Assembly: GCF_963678635.1 (NCBI RefSeq)
Contig: NC_087064.1
Coordinates: forward strand, 48,097,346-48,161,345
Direction: 5' to 3'
Origin: Symsagittifera roscoffensis
Taxonomy: Eukaryota > Xenacoelomorpha > Acoela > Convolutidae
Length of the DNA stretch: 64,000 bases
Part shown: positions 22,707-36,235 of the stretch, in pieces
Layout: every line of letters begins with the position of its first letter
Position numbering within the stretch: the stretch's first letter is position 1
Notes under the pieces: generated by a model
Seen by the model: only the letters and a program-made list of their open reading frames with translations
Told to the model about the DNA's origin: nothing
Databases searched by the model: none
Program-made: the position numbers and the translations under genes

Positions 22707-23674
22707 ACCCCCGACTACGACAGGAAGAGTGACAATCCCGGACCCAAGTGATACCCTAGGTGACCCAGTCGTGGAGCAGACAGTGGGGAAGTTGTTAGAA
22801 TCAGCTGGACGACTAACCGCTAATAGGAATGCGCCAGGTTCCGGGGTGACTGCACCCTATGGAAGAATAGACGACACGGGCAGTTTGGAACACTCCCGAT
22901 AAACGGTAGACAAAACGGGAGTTGACAGTGTCACGTTACCAGCAAAGACATCTAGTAAAAACATCGAGAGAAAAATAAGAGAAATGCCGATGAAGAAAGT
23001 GTCCCGAGTGTTTGATGTGCAGAAGAACAACCAGGTGAAGAATAACTTTACAGGAGTTCCGGATGGCTCAGATGAGGAAGAGTGCACAATACACTACTCT
23101 CTGGCAGAAATTCAAGTGCGCGGTACTGACCGTCTGCTCCGTACCAATGAGCACAAGAACTTTTACTCCGACAGGAAGGAGTCATAATGAAGGAGTCATC
23201 AGGTGGAAAAACAAACTGAGAAATCTAGCGAGTCGAAATGCTGGACGGATGATCCCTATGGACATTGAACACAAGCTAAGAGCTATGGATCAGGTCAGAC
23301 AAACCACCAATGGAATCCACTTTGATAGAATAGAAGGACAAGCCTGGATGAACCGAGTCTTCCAGGAGCAACTTGATGAAATGGAGGTCGAGCTCTTTGA
23401 CACGGGACTGGTAAAGAAAGAAAAAACGACGAATGAGCCGGCAATCTCAACCTTCGTGCCCCCTAATCTAGAAACACGTCTGGGAATTGTCCCAGCCGTG
23501 ACCTACTGGCTGCAAAGCTCTAGCGAGCCAGGGGAAAGAACGGACGTACAGGACCGATTGGGAGAATCGTCAGTAAGAAGAACGGTTCATCCAAGGCGAA
23601 GATTAGGACCTGTCAACCCGACTTCGGAGACAACAAGTACCTCGAGACCGGAAACGAGATCAAAGACTAGATAA
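22707..23674 (+). pseudogene. SGNH element N-terminal part (copy 2), internally deleted
   Basis: Equivalent to 17228-18470. Relative to copy one about 0.26 kb is missing after 23064, which removes the GDS block. The rest of the esterase-like region is open from 23063 to 23674 (203 codons), including the NGIHFD motif near 23310-23330. Unlike copy one it has AAG CTA AGA where copy one has a stop, so the frame is longer here. Confidence 0.55.
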
Positions 23675-23722
23675 GAGACAGAGTACCAGCCGAGAAGAGC
23701 GACGGCCATACCGGAATCTTGG

Positions 23723-26109
23723 ATGTGGTCGAGGCCCATACCTTCTCCCTGGCATGTCTATAAACAGGACCTGATGAAATTGAACCTTCAGACGTTAAGG
23801 TTTGCAGTCGATGCCATGAGGATGCTAAATGGAGCGAGACTACCCGTCAACGGACTGTACTCAATCGCAGGTGTGGACTGGTTGATAGCAGCAGGTATAA
23901 ATTTCAGCTCCACGACCGCCTTAAGATTCGCTGATTTAGAGGGACTGCCCTCAAACAACACAATGGGTCCAGTAATTGCAAGACTTTTGCAAGCCGTGAA
24001 ACTGAATCATGTTGAAGGAAATCGAGAAGAAAGGCCCGGAAAATTATTGATAACGAGGGCACCAAAAGCACAGCATGTGAAAATGTTCAAGCAAAGACGA
24101 GCACCCCCAGGTCACGTAAAAGATAGAGCGTACCCGAAACAGGTGACTCAAGAAGGAGATGTTCAGAGATATGGTGGCATGAAGATGATTAGGAAAGACG
24201 AGACCATCTTTGCAGCGTAATAAAGCGGAAATGAGAAAAGCAAAGATTATGATAGTTGCGAACTCTGACTTCGTACATACCTGCAAGTCTCTGTTTTAGC
24301 CTGACGTTATAATGCTGGCAGCGGTCAACCTGGACCTAATGCAGAAGGTGTCAATGGCAATCGGGGTACAACGACAGACGGAAATGAACCCGATCACGAT
24401 CGTATTTGCCGGCATAAACTACCATCTAGACAGTAGGGTTTACTGAGACGACTCAGAGTTCCTACAACGGCAGAAGACACAGTATGACCAGCGTTAAAGG
24501 ATGTCCTCAAAACGATGGATGAAGTAGTGGACACGCTGAAAGAAGGTGCATTTCCCAAGATAACACCGAGAGCTGTGTTTGCACTGTCTCCAGGATATGT
24601 ACATCTCCCGGAAGGACTGAAGTTTGTATACGCGATGGTGGCGTTGCTCTCGGAAGGGAAATATGATGTGATCATATCTGCCCCCAAACCGCGGAATGGA
24701 GATGGAGAATCTAAGACTACTTAGGGCGAAACTACCTGCGGTGTGGTCTGACATCTCGAATGCGATGCGAGAATTTCAGGACCATTCACTACACATTATA
24801 GTGTAAGACGAAGTACTGGGGTTATAACTGTCCAACTTCAGCCAACAACTTAAAGTGAAACCAGGAATTGACGATGACCATCGAGTATTAGTAGCGATGT
24901 CTAACGACTTATAGTTCCGAGGAATGGAAATAAAAGAGGAAGGAGAAAAAAAGAAAAACTCCAAGGAGACGAGTGCTCAATTGGAAGCGATGGTCTTGAG
25001 ATCGAAACCAGAGGCTAACAAGTGGCTGCACTTGACCTCTCGAATAGCCGCAATGGGCGCGGACGCTTTCGAGCGAGGCCCAGTGATGATCAGGAAGAGC
25101 CATGCCTACCTGGTGAAAGATGTGAACCTGGCCGAAATACTGAAGAGAAGTCAGCCGATTTTGTAAACAGAGTGTGTCAAAGTACCCTAGAAGCTTTCTG
25201 GATTCGGAATGTTAAGGGAGAAGAAGGCTTTGACCGGACTAACAGCACGCTGGAAGGGTTGGGAGCTGGATGGACCGCGTCCTTCCTGGCAAAGGTTTAC
25301 CCATCGCTTTCTCGATACCTGATAAAAGATTTCCTCCAAGCAGTCGAAGGAGTATCGATCGTTGAACTACTAGCCCTGTTCGTGACGTTTGGAGCAGAGA
25401 ACTTCAAAAGAGGACCAGTGATACTGCTCACCGAAGGAGTGCAGAATTGGCGGCTAGTTGGATTCTGGCGATAATTGCGATAACGCACGGGAACTTGGAA
25501 GGATTGATGAATCTGACCCGCTACCCGGAGCAGATGAGAGAGAACGTGAGGAGGTTTGACGTGAAGCGACCCACTGATTCCTGGACGAAGAAAAGAGATC
25601 TGCGACATACACTTATCCAATATATCCTGCAGCAGAATCGCTTTGGAACAGGAGAGGATGAGACAATTCAGAAGGAAGAAGACGCGCGACGTCATGCTGG
25701 GGGCATGCCCCTGTTAACTGACTTGAGCTTGGCCATGAGGACCGATCCCTTAGCACTGATCAGAGGAGCCACGGAGTTCGTGACAGTGATACACGGTCCG
25801 GCAGTCACGTTTGCGTTCACCGACGTCAAGGCGGAGGCGTACAGGAGGTCGGTGTTGCACCTGAACCTCATATCAGCAGTGGACGGAAGTGCACTTAACT
25901 GGTTTGAGCAGCACGCACAACGAGAGATTATGAGTGAGGACCTGTTATTCGCGAAGATATCAGAGCCGGAGATGACCGTCATGAATTTTGATGATCACTT
26001 CCGTGATAGGATGGGAGAAGTGGATAGAGGACACATCGAGGTATTCCCGAAGCTCTGGAATCTAAGGCCTTACGATAAAACGAACGGCGAAGTTACAAGA
26101 ATTCCTTGA
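23723..26109 (+). pseudogene. large unknown protein of the SGNH element (copy 2), broken
   Basis: Frames 23723-24220, 24300-24724, 24924-25166, 25022-25474 and 25447-26109 follow each other on the plus strand. The last one (220 codons) preserves the C-terminal part lost from copy one (for example VDGSALNWFEQHAQREIMSED). Stops and frame changes match many of those in copy one, so most of the decay predates the duplication. No enzymatic motif is recognised apart from the weak SGNH-like strand near 24380. Confidence 0.45.
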
Positions 26110-26700
26110 CAAATTACAAGAAATTCCTTGTGTATGGTATAAAGAAGTGACTAAAAAAAATTCCAATTTGAAAATAGTATTGCATATTGTAATTAATTTT
26201 TTCCAACATAGCAGTTTTCCGGGCACCTGCTATGATAGCAGCGTCGTACTATAGTGGCAACAGAGATAACAAAAGAATTAGTAAGTGCAAGCGAGTTTCA
26301 AAAAAGCAAAAGTAAGAAAATATCGAAGTGATAAAAGTTGGTCGAATATGTCGGAAAATCGTTTGAATAACCAATACAACGAAGAAACAAATCAGACCAA
26401 AATTCGATGAGAAAACTAGTTAATCTCAAAAAAAATTAATTGGTGAGGAATTTTGCGTAATAATTTGTAATTTTGCAAGTAACCTTGGAATACAAGAATT
26501 AATTGAACCAACTTCAGCGGAAAGTTAATTTTGGCAACGGCAAGTTTGTTCTCCAAGATATTTTTACCGGAGGCACTCAACAGTTAAAAGGAACTCGAAG
26601 GCTACTGACCACACTTGGAGCTTTTAGAATATCAAAAAAGGAGACTAACTGTAAATGGAACCGAAACTGGTGAGCGGCCGAAATATTTTGCAATAAGATA
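26110..26700. other. non-coding stretch, possible retroelement LTR/leader remnant
   Basis: No gene is supported. Near 26250 the sequence ATAGTGGCAACAGAGA resembles the TGG start of a retroelement primer-binding site, and a short frame starts at 26348 but stops after 21 codons. Copy one of the duplication lacks this stretch. Confidence 0.3.
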
Positions 26701-28626
26701 GCATCAAATTGCAACAAATTTTACGGTAACATTTCAGAGATCACTAGAAAAAGCTTTTGCGAGGGTGGCTAGCTAACATATTAATTTGGGGATTCGCAGC
26801 AATTAGCTCTGAAGGCGTACCTAGACGGGTCCAAAGTAATTCAAGGATTCCCGAAAATCGGAGAATATCAAAAATTGATGGAATTAATACTGAATGGACT
26901 ATCATGCGAAATTGCGTTGGTGTACCTAGACGATAATATCATCTGTGATAGAACTTTTGAAGAATCTCTAGAGAGGTTGGAACCCGTTCTGATTCAACTT
27001 GAGAAAGGTGGGTTAAAAAAATCCAATTGCAGATTTAAAAGAAAACATATTCTTTTCCTTGGGCTTAACTTGTCAAATAACGGCTTCAAAAGGGATCCAG
27101 AAAAATTAATGCAGGTGAGCACTTGAAAGAGCTTCACAATAACAAACAACTGCAGGCGCTATTAAAGTTCATTGAGTTGTACTGAAAAGTTATTGAAGGG
27201 TTTGAAAGAAAGCGTAAGCACTTTTAGGACTTCAAAATAAAAGCGAGAAGTCTTTTCTAAACGAAATTTTTTTCTGGTGACATTTTCCAAATTGTGAATT
27301 GATAGAGCTAGCACAACATCATATCAATATCAGGGAAACGCAATGATCGAAAGACTCAACAGAACAATTTTGTCAGTGAATTTCTACTATCCTGGAGATA
27401 TTTTCTGCATAATTAAGGTAGTTGCCATGTCTAATGATTTAAGGCGAATGATCAGGATGAAAAATCAGGGACGGGTGGCACTAGTACCGGCTCGTTTTTG
27501 TATATGGGTATGTATCATTCTCATTTTTCAGTGAATTTATACTATCGTGGAGAGATTTATCGCATAATTAAGTTAGTTGCTCTGCCGAAAAAATATGTTT
27601 CAGATTGAGGCCACTTACGGTTTATACTAGTGGTGACATTTTTCGACTAGGCAAAAATGAAACTAGTTCAAGAAAAGTATCTCGTAGCTTGAGTTATTGT
27701 GAATCCGGCATTAATGGACAAAATGCTGGTTTTGCTAGACGAATCTTGGGGAAATTTTGATCAGGAAAAGATATTTCAACCACTCAAGTAAGATTATACT
27801 GGCCTTGAAAAACAAATTGGGTTAATAGCTGTGAAAATTGAATAGCAAAAAAACCAGCCAGGAACTTGTACATCTACTACAGACACGCAAGCCCAGCCGC
27901 CCAAGCTGCCAAGTTGCACTGGATATCTAGGGCTGTTGCTGGATTCAGAAAGATTCATGTATATTCTTCTTATTGGAGAACAATTCTTAAAATAGTAAAA
28001 AGTAGTACCCTTACAAAAACAAGAAGAAGAACAGTAGCTATGTCTATGGTCGATATAGGATTTCTTGTTTTGGCTGCCCAACAAACTTGCACAGCCACAC
28101 GGGATCAAAAACTTGTTTTCCAAATGGGAATTGGTAGAGCTCACACAACATCATATCATTCTCAGGGAAATGCGATGATCGGAAGACTCAAAAGAAAACA
28201 TTTGAAGAAGCCATGTCTACATATGAGGGATGGAACCATAATGACCGGGCCAAATATCTTCAAGCCGTTATAATGACTGATAGATCTAAAATTCATGTAG
28301 TAACAAAACACAGCCCGTATCGTTTGATTTTTGGTCGCCCTTAGTCTTTGCCAACAAGTTGCATGAATGAAACATCACAAGCCAAAGTCTTTGCAACGCC
28401 AAGCGACTACGTGAGGAACCTTATGAAAGAGTTCGAATTACACCATGACCGGTTCGCAATGCGACGGATGTCGAACTAGAGCGACAAAAGACCTAGTTCG
28501 ACGAAAAATAAAACGGACCTAATTATAACGTGAACAGCAACTAACCACCTAATAACTTTACCCTTTGCAAGGAACGTACAAAAAATTTAACGCACTATAT
28601 TTAACCAAAAGAAGCAGCAAAAAGTT
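26701..28626 (+). pseudogene. Gypsy RT and integrase remnants (copy 2)
   Basis: Counterpart of 20808-22706. RT is readable at 26875-27126 (VYLDDNIICDRTFEESL). The integrase part is readable at 27866-28273 and contains AHTTSYHSQGNAMIGRLKR, which matches the third catalytic region (YHPQG...ER) with Glu replaced by Gly. Stops and frame changes are frequent. Confidence 0.7.
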
Positions 28627-31600
28627 CTTTATGATGGTTAGCGGCCCTCCATCAAAAAGAAATATAAATACTCATGAATTGGGACTTCGGAAAAATCGTT
28701 CGATTAGTATGGCAAAAACACAGAGAAACAAGAACACTATTTTGTAGTTGATGAGTTCCCTACTTTCAGCCCAAAAGTAGATTCTCTTAGCCTTTCTACC
28801 TTTACCAAGAAGCAGCAACATCGAGAACATGAAGTCCGATTAGTTTAATGCCCTATTGGAAGTGTTGGGCAGTGGACCAATATCTACAGAAGATCAACCT
28901 AGTAGACCCACAGAAGAACCGAGAAGAAGTTTAGAAAGTAAAATATTGTTCAAAAAACAAGATAAGAAAAACAAGAAAGCAAAAACAGAAATTAAAGCAG
29001 CTAGTTCCGTAAAGGATAATAATAAGGCATTGCCGAAAGGAATTGGAGGTAATAAACGGTGTTACTAGAAAACAAAGTACAGGTCAGCGCCCAAACAACT
29101 CGGGGATGACTTTTTTGTATGGACCCTGATGATGAAAATGATAACAATAACGCTTTTGCGTAGGCAAATCACTCTTGAAAGCAAAATACAAATCCTCATC
29201 GTGGACAGGGAAGCTTTCTTTGCCGAGTGGAAAATATAACTACTATGCCCCGGGAAACTGACCGGCGAAATTTTAATGGCATTCAGTTTTGAAAACGTAA
29301 TTAAGAGCTAAATTGTATAATTGAGTTAAAATAGCAATTGCACTCAAACAAAAGAGAAACCTGGAGATTTCAAAAACTGGGAACATCTCTTTAAACCGGT
29401 ACCATCAGTTTAGAGGCTAAGCTATTTCATGTAATTGGCATCCTATCTAAGACAGGGCTTAATAAAGCAGCTGATGGGACGTTGCAACGTAACTGCATGA
29501 TTTCTTCTTTCATGTTCCTATTTTTCATTCACTCTGCACATCAGATTTTGTAAAACTGTGTGAAACAAAAAATTATAGAAAAAACCAGGTTTTGGAATTA
29601 TACAACGGGAGAAATTAGATAGTATCTTCTCAATAGAGACTTTGAGTTTCTCAAGTGTAAAATTATCAAAAACGTTCACGAGGAAAGGTAACAATAGAGG
29701 TGTCAAATATATACAGTGTAGTCGCTTTCGCTTACTGATCGAAAAATTACGGGCTCAGATGTAATCAATGCTGAAATAAATTTCGGAGCCTTAAAAGCAA
29801 AAATGAAATTTACAAAATTTGGTAGTCCGTAGTTTAAAATGACCCAACAGGTATGCCACAAGTGAAGAAATGGGAAAACAGTAGTTTCGGACTTGACTCA
29901 GCAACGTACATGCACGAAGTTGAAATAAATGGAGAACTAGCGTTTTGGTTACCAAATTTTTCATACTCAAGCAAAAAATCACAATTACCTATCATGTCAT
30001 ACCAAAGAGCTTAGGAAAAAGAAGTTTTTTGACGTGAAAAAATCAATTATCAAATCATATCTCAAGGTCTACTCGCAGAAAAAACGAAAGATCGCTCGGT
30101 GTTTTTCACATCTAATTTAAACACGTGTGGTTTTTCCTTGTTTTGAAGCCACGTTTTTCCTTAATTAATTGAAGTTAAAGTTGTGGTAAGTCCAAATGTA
30201 TAAAAGATGGTCGATGTTAATGAATCAGTCTAGTGAATCAGCGCCATTATCTTTAGAAGACTTGCAAATTCTCTATGATCAAACTAAGGCAACCAAAAAA
30301 ATCTCCCGGTAACAGCAAGAAGCTGGGACTAACGAGTGTACAACTCGGAGAACAATTGAGAATGTCTACAGATGAGATCGCTTAGTTGAACGTTAAACTC
30401 CACTGGATGAATGAATGCTCGTATTTTCACGAAACAAAAAATCAAAAATTTCAATCGAGAGAAGGACCACATTCGGATGGTTCAAGAGTAATTTCTGAGA
30501 ATCAGAGGGAGCTGAAAAAATTGAAAGAGAAGGTTAAAGATGAGAGCTCTGCGAAGGAATTACTCTGGACGCGGTTGCAATTAGGTAATGCTCAGAGCCC
30601 TTTCTCGTTGTCTCAAAATTGTACGACTTAATGTTGTTATTGGAACTAGCTCCATCCGAAACTGTTGCATGGAAGTTTTTCTTCACTATGTTGTTCAGAT
30701 AAGGGAAGCGAAGTGTATTTCAAGACGCCGAGGGAAGCAAAAAACATACTTGGAGACGAAAAAGCCGGAAAGTATACGATAAAAGAGGTTCGGAGTTGTA
30801 ATTCGAAACAATTCTTTTTCAAGCAGTGGATAAATGTAGGGAATCCGAAGTGTTTTTTGAGGAAAACTCAAGGGTAACCTCATTTGAGAAATTACGATAT
30901 CTGAGAACTGACATCATAAACTAATGAAAAGGACATTAGAACGAACGAATTTGTCTCCGAGAGTTTTGAGCTACGCGTTGCACGCTTTTCCAATGAGATT
31001 TTTCTTACAAAAAAGGCTAGGAAAGGCGCAATAGTTCAATAGTTATCTACAGAAAAAACCAGATAAGGAAAGAAAACAGGTGAAACCTCCGTAAAAGTTA
31101 CTTAAAACTCAGAGAAAGGAAGAAAACCACTGTAACTAGAATAACCTAAGAAAAGAATCTGGAAAACTGGGCGAAGCAAACTGTCGACCACTAGCGAAGA
31201 AAGAATGAATGATTGGTGACAATTTTTGATGACATAGAGTTACCATATTGGATTCAGAATTTTTGTCGTCGGATACAAACATTTGTTCATGGGTAAGATA
31301 ACTGACAAACATTTTCCCATTCACATTGACATCTCCCCTTCAAATCTCAAAAGTTGAGGCGTCTCAGAATAAAGTTTTTTTCTGAGAATATTGAGTTCAC
31401 TGAAAAAACCTACAGAAAACGGGTGTTGAAAAAGTGAAAAACCATCTGAAAGGCAGGGATTTAGTGGCGGTGCCGGTTGGCAGGGTGGTCAGCTTCTGTG
31501 TTATAAGAAAGTCAACTTTTGAATCCAAAATGGTAGCGTTGCATGATCCAATTTTTTTCAGTGTACAGAAAACAATGGGTCACTCACTAGCATTCATAAA

Positions 31601-32030
31601 TGAAAAATATGTCGAAAAAGACTTATTGGCTCTGAGAGAAGTTAAGAAGAGAATTTACTGAAAATCTCTGCAATACGTTAAGCCAAAGATACGTAAAGAT
31701 CAACATATGGGCAACAATAAGTTAAGCCAATTTACATTAACATCAACAGATGGGCAACCTGTCAGGTTTGACAGGCTAGCTAAACTGCACGATGTTGAAA
31801 CGGCAAATTTTTGATTTTTTGAACAGCACTCCAGATGAATTTTTTGAGAGTTTCGATGACTCCAACTATGAAACAAACTCATTGAGTTCTAGGATGACCA
31901 TAGAAAATACTGATCTGGGAATCTCAGTTTTTTTTTCTTCAAATTAATACTTTATACACTAGCGCCTTACTCCAGGAAGCAAATCAACGGTGTTTAGAAA
32001 AATTTGAGCAGAAAAAATTACCTGGAATAG
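28627..32030. other. decayed, essentially non-coding stretch
   Basis: There are only short frames. 28856-29068 is a Lys-rich 70-codon frame that could be the tail of the preceding Gypsy remnant. No RNA gene, repeat array or conserved motif is recognised. Codon-like periodicity is not evident. Confidence 0.5.
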
Positions 32031-32039
32031 CGGCAAAAA

Positions 32040-33330
32040 ACGAACAAAAAACTATGCAGGTCCCTCAATAAAATACATTTTACCTGCAAGGGATTTTGGT
32101 GCGTTCCAAACGGTGGAATAGCCATTGGCGCATCTCTGGCGGTCATTTATCGAATGTTTGGCTTGAGGTGTATGCAAAATTTTCAAAAGAGGAACTTCTT
32201 GAAATGATTACATCTATGATGGATTGAATAGCAAAGTTTTGAAAGGCAACAAAAAAGCTATCTTAAGTTCACAAAAGGTGGAGGAGTATTAGAGATGGTT
32301 GATTCTGGTATGCCGAGATATATCAGAGACGAGTTACTAACACTTAGCTAAAACGGTCAGGTGTTGTAAAACTTTATTGTGGGGAAAAAAACTGAGGTAG
32401 AAACGCAACACATGAAACTGTTGGTCTAACACGTTGGTTTGTAGTTAGAACTGTTAAAATAGCCTCTAGAAAATGTACTAGCTGTCAATAGACATGAACA
32501 TTCTTAAAGTTGTCTTCTGAATGACCAGATGCATTGCTGGAGTACGTGACTAAATAAAAGTTTTGATAAGACAAAAACAAATCAACCGAAAACAGCGGTC
32601 GGACAAGAAGTCTTCATATAACTAGTCGTTTCGGGTTTCGTCCCGAGCCCTCAAAAAGATCATAGGGGAGATTGAAAACATCAAGAGCAAGGGTGACAGA
32701 CAGATGTCTTCTATCGAAAGAACGTAACACTCATGCTGATTGTTCGAGATCAAAGTAACTGCACGCAAATTTTTGCAAGGAAAATGCGGGATCAGAACAA
32801 GTTTTCTACTTGAGCTTAAAAAAAAAAGAAAATTATGTGCAGTATCCCGGGTCGAGATCCCGCTCAAAAACCGCTCAAGATTTGAGCGGTTTGAGCGGTT
32901 TTGTAGCAAAATTTGAGCGGTTTGAGCGGTTTGAGCGGTTTGAGCGGTTTGGGCGTTTTTTTTGGAAAAACCGCTCAAACCGCTCAAATCTTGCTTAAAA
33001 AACCGCTCAAAAACCGCTCAATCCTTGCTTCAAATTAGGTGAAAAATCTCGACTCGGGATAGAAGGTAGTGGATGTAAATCCATCTCTGTTGGGCAAATG
33101 GTCAGGCATTCTACCAGTAAGGTATTTCTTTCGGTCAACAACTGATATAGGGTCAATGGTTTGATCTCAGAGTCATTTTGGAAGACCATTGAAGAGGCCA
33201 GAAGCAATAATACATTAATAACGATAGACGCGTGCATATAAGGAGTAAAAAGGCTGGATTCAACAAACACGACAACCTTAGAAGCACGGAAAGTAATCTG
33301 AAGCTACTGATTCAAAGTACAGAACTTTGT
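32040..33330 (+). pseudogene. old PLE remnant, interrupted by a MITE
   Basis: Near 32110-32200 the translation, with frame changes, recalls PLE RT motif B (GIAIGASLAVI, then NVWLEVYA). Near 33063-33115 SGCKSISVGQMVRHSTSK recalls the GIY-YIG region. The fold-back element at 32843-33061 lies immediately before the latter. Everything else is too decayed to align by eye. Confidence 0.6.
32843..33061. mobile_element. 219-bp fold-back MITE with TTTGAGCGG arrays
   Basis: The ends are inverted repeats: TATCCCGGGTCGAGAT at 32843-32858 and ATCTCGACTCGGGATA at 33046-33061 (15 of 16 match). TA at each outer edge could be the target duplication, as for Tc1/mariner-related MITEs. The interior consists of runs of the 9-mer TTTGAGCGG in one orientation (32881-32955) and its complement on both sides (near 32860-32880 and 32970-33025), so the element can fold into several nested hairpins. 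Confidence 0.8.
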
Positions 33331-34659
33331 CTGAAAAACCAAACTTGATTTGTTAGCGGAATATTGAGATACCAGTAGGAAGTTTCAACTTCAGAAAAAA
33401 TTTATGCGCTTCTTTTTAACAACTGATTGCTTACAAAATTTATGTTATCCTTTAATCGACTAGTGTTTATTGTAATTATTGAGGTTGACAACTTTTTAAT
33501 TTTTGAATGTTCTGGTTATGTTAGATTTTCTGTTAGTTTTTCAAACCTGAGGATGAACTTCAAAAATGTAAAAGTTTTTGTTTATTTTGAAGTTTTCTTG
33601 TATATCAGCATTGTTTTTATTATTCATTGCCCTGCTAAACAAGAGAATTGTTTGGGTCAAATTCATAAACAACCCCCAAAAATCAGTTTTGATAGTTTTA
33701 TACTCTGAAGTAAAGATGGCTTTGCAAGCTAGCAGAACGAGGGCCCCTAAGCCAAAAAACGTGTAAGTTGTTATAATATTTCTGACCAAAATTATAGAAT
33801 CTTTGCGGAAGAAACTACAACAAAAAAAGCTATGATTTACTGCAGGCTATAGGGTACAACGGACATACTCAAGCACCTGAGAAGAATATATATTTTTTTT
33901 GTTGCCGCTACAGAGTACTTGATCTTAAGGAGCAACATACAGAACCTCGATGTGCTCGAAAAATAGCTCGAGCTTCATCAATCTAGATAATAAAAGTTCA
34001 AGTCGCTTTGCAGGGTTGTTAACCATAGGGATCACTTTCCTGATAATTTCTCAAAGGTAGGGATGTGGACCGAAAAATCATCGCAAGAAGACGCAGCGAG
34101 GAACCATTCCTTTATTGGATTCTTCAACAACAGCTGACATGGAAAACTGTTTCGTCTATTTCAAAAACCTAATAAAAAATACATAAATATTTTAAGTTTT
34201 TTAATTTTTTGAAGATGAAGTCTTGATATCGATTTGATAGCAAATTGTTCGAGGTTTCGGATCCCCTTTCTTTTAACTGTTTTTTTCTTTTAACTGTTCG
34301 CTTCTTTCAAACTCAAACTCTTGATAGCCGAACTAAACCAGGTCACAAACGATGTGATGAAGGTATCAAAAAACTCAACAGTTGCTGAGGAAATGAATAG
34401 AGGGAAAGCTGCAAAATGGTGGTCACCAAAACAGTTCAACTCGACTGATCATTGTTTCCAAGCTGAAAACCAGGCCGACAATCAATTTTGAGAAGCTCTC
34501 TGAGAGACAAGCAAGACAAACGTGTTGTAAGATGTTAGTTCGCTACAAAGTATTGGACTGAATCAACCGATTCAAGACAAAGTTTTTGACCAAAGTTTTA
34601 GGTTATGGTGTTCAACAAGGAATTGAAAAAGTCCTTCAAAACGCATGAATTTCCATGAA

Positions 34660-35626
34660 AAAGAAAAATGTGATCATTGATGAACTCTATTTTTGTTTCA
34701 GGTCAATAGAGGGGCAGTTGCAAGAGTGTATTGTTTGGTAGAAATCTGAAAACAGAGGATGTTTCTTCGGCCGTTTTTTTTTACTGGTAGCTCATAAGAA
34801 CATCTGGGCAAACAATTTGACTTTGAAACATTTAAGGGACAATCGATACAGACTACACGCAGATGCCAAGGAAAACCCTGGAAAACTATACCGGTCTCTG
34901 GTGAGAGTGTAAATTTCCATCTTTGAAAAAAGCATATGAACAAATGTCCTAGTCCATGAAGCCCATAAAATGCACGTAATAAATGAGCCAGCCAATTTTA
35001 CTGAGTTTACACGCAATGAGGGAAACTATTAAATTTGGCTTTAAGCAAAGTACACTTTAAAAGCAACCAATAGAGATATATAGAAGAAGATGGAAAAGCT
35101 ACGAGCGCATCCCTTGAGGTAGTTCTAGGTTAATTGGGGCTAAAGGAATGCGAAACGACGTTGAAGATGGTATCATTCCGATTGAGATTTCTGAAAGAGA
35201 ATCAAACACGTGCTACCGTCAAGGTCAGAAAAGAGGGACCTAGCGAACTAAAAGAGTTGAGTGCTAAGCTTGCTTGAATTGATATTACGTAAAACATTGA
35301 CTCTTTTTGGAATCCAGAACCGAAAACAATTCCAACAATTCCGAGTTCAGTCATAAGTTTTTCGAAAGTGTAGAGATGGTATATTGAGAGTGTTGAGTAG
35401 GAACTCCGATTTTGTCCAACCGACAGCAATTAAGTTGCACTCAAAAACAAGCTCACAGAAAAACTCTATAAAATTTCTGAGAGACAAAATAGACCCTCGA
35501 AAAACATGAGTGAAAATCAGTTAAACGTGTTGTTAGAAGTTGATTTGCTACTATGGTTCGAACGAAAGCATCCAATTCAAGATCTTCTTTTCGAAAGAAC
35601 AACCAATTCATGATAAATTGAACAAG
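34660..35626. repeat. segment C, copy 1
   Basis: This stretch is a diverged direct repeat of 36815-37600. Shared landmarks are ACTGGTAGCTC, GAAAAGAGGGACCTAGCGA and TTTTTGGAATCCA. It is AT-rich with no intact gene. A 525-bp element interrupts it at its right end. The homology then resumes at 36158. Confidence 0.65.
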
Positions 35627-36151
35627 ACTGCTCGTATCAGGGCGAAGCCCTGAATGTTCCGTGTGCCTATTAAGGTTTATGGAGCAGTAATAACCTTTAA
35701 AAAATAAATGTAATAAAATAAAATGAAATTTTTTTTTCTAAAATTTGAATTTTTTTTCTTGAAAATCATCCCCCACACGCCATATAAAGAACAAAAGGAT
35801 AGCTTTCGCTCCTTGTAACAAATCAATTATGGCAAGTAAGCTTCGGCAAACCAATTTGGAACGATTTCTAAGACGGATTAACTCTCCGCTGACGCGTTAA
35901 TAACGCGAAATATATCGCGCGTTAATTGTCCCAAATTAGCCAAAATGGCAATCTTTAAACCCCCATAACTTTACGAAAAATTATTACAGGTGAAATATCT
36001 TTTGAAATTTGAGCTCAAGACAACAATACTTTTCGAATGATATTTAAAAATTCCGTCAAAATGGCTAGATTAAAAGTCGAAATTTGTCTGAAGAAAAAAA
36101 AACCCCACCCCGAGCCAAATATTCCGTTACTTTCGTATCGAAAGTCGGAAC
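35627..36151 (+). mobile_element. 525-bp interspersed element, copy 1
   Basis: Starts ACTGCTCGTATCAGGGCG and ends CGAAAGTCGGAAC, flanked on both sides by AACAAG (35621-35626 and 36152-36157), a 6-bp target duplication. Hairpins lie near both ends (CAGGGCGAAGCCCTG and ACTTTCGTATCGAAAGT). The interior has palindromic GCGTTAATAACGCG-type sequence. No ORF. The same element occurs inverted at 37633-38158. Confidence 0.8.
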
Positions 36152-36235
36152 AACAAGAATGAATTCCTTGCCAATGTTGCTGGATTTGTTTGAGAGCTGA
36201 AGTCATGTCAAAGACATGAATAATGGGAGGTTTCA

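Larger units (their letters stand above)
22707..28626. repeat. tandem segmental duplication, unit 2
   Basis: Second copy of the 17228-22706 block. The right ends correspond: AACCAAAAGAAGTAGCAAAAAG before 22700 and AACCAAAAGAAGCAGCAAAAAG before 28624. Beyond 28626 the sequence is single-copy, which marks the end of the duplicated unit. Confidence 0.85.

Noticed and set aside
32881-33025. CRISPR-like array of 9-mers
   Set aside because: There are no spacers, the unit is only nine bases, and both orientations occur inside a MITE with terminal inverted repeats.
33427-33789. Hydrophobic ORFs on both strands, possible membrane proteins
   Set aside because: The composition follows from T-rich DNA. 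Three overlapping frames are open at once and none has a motif.
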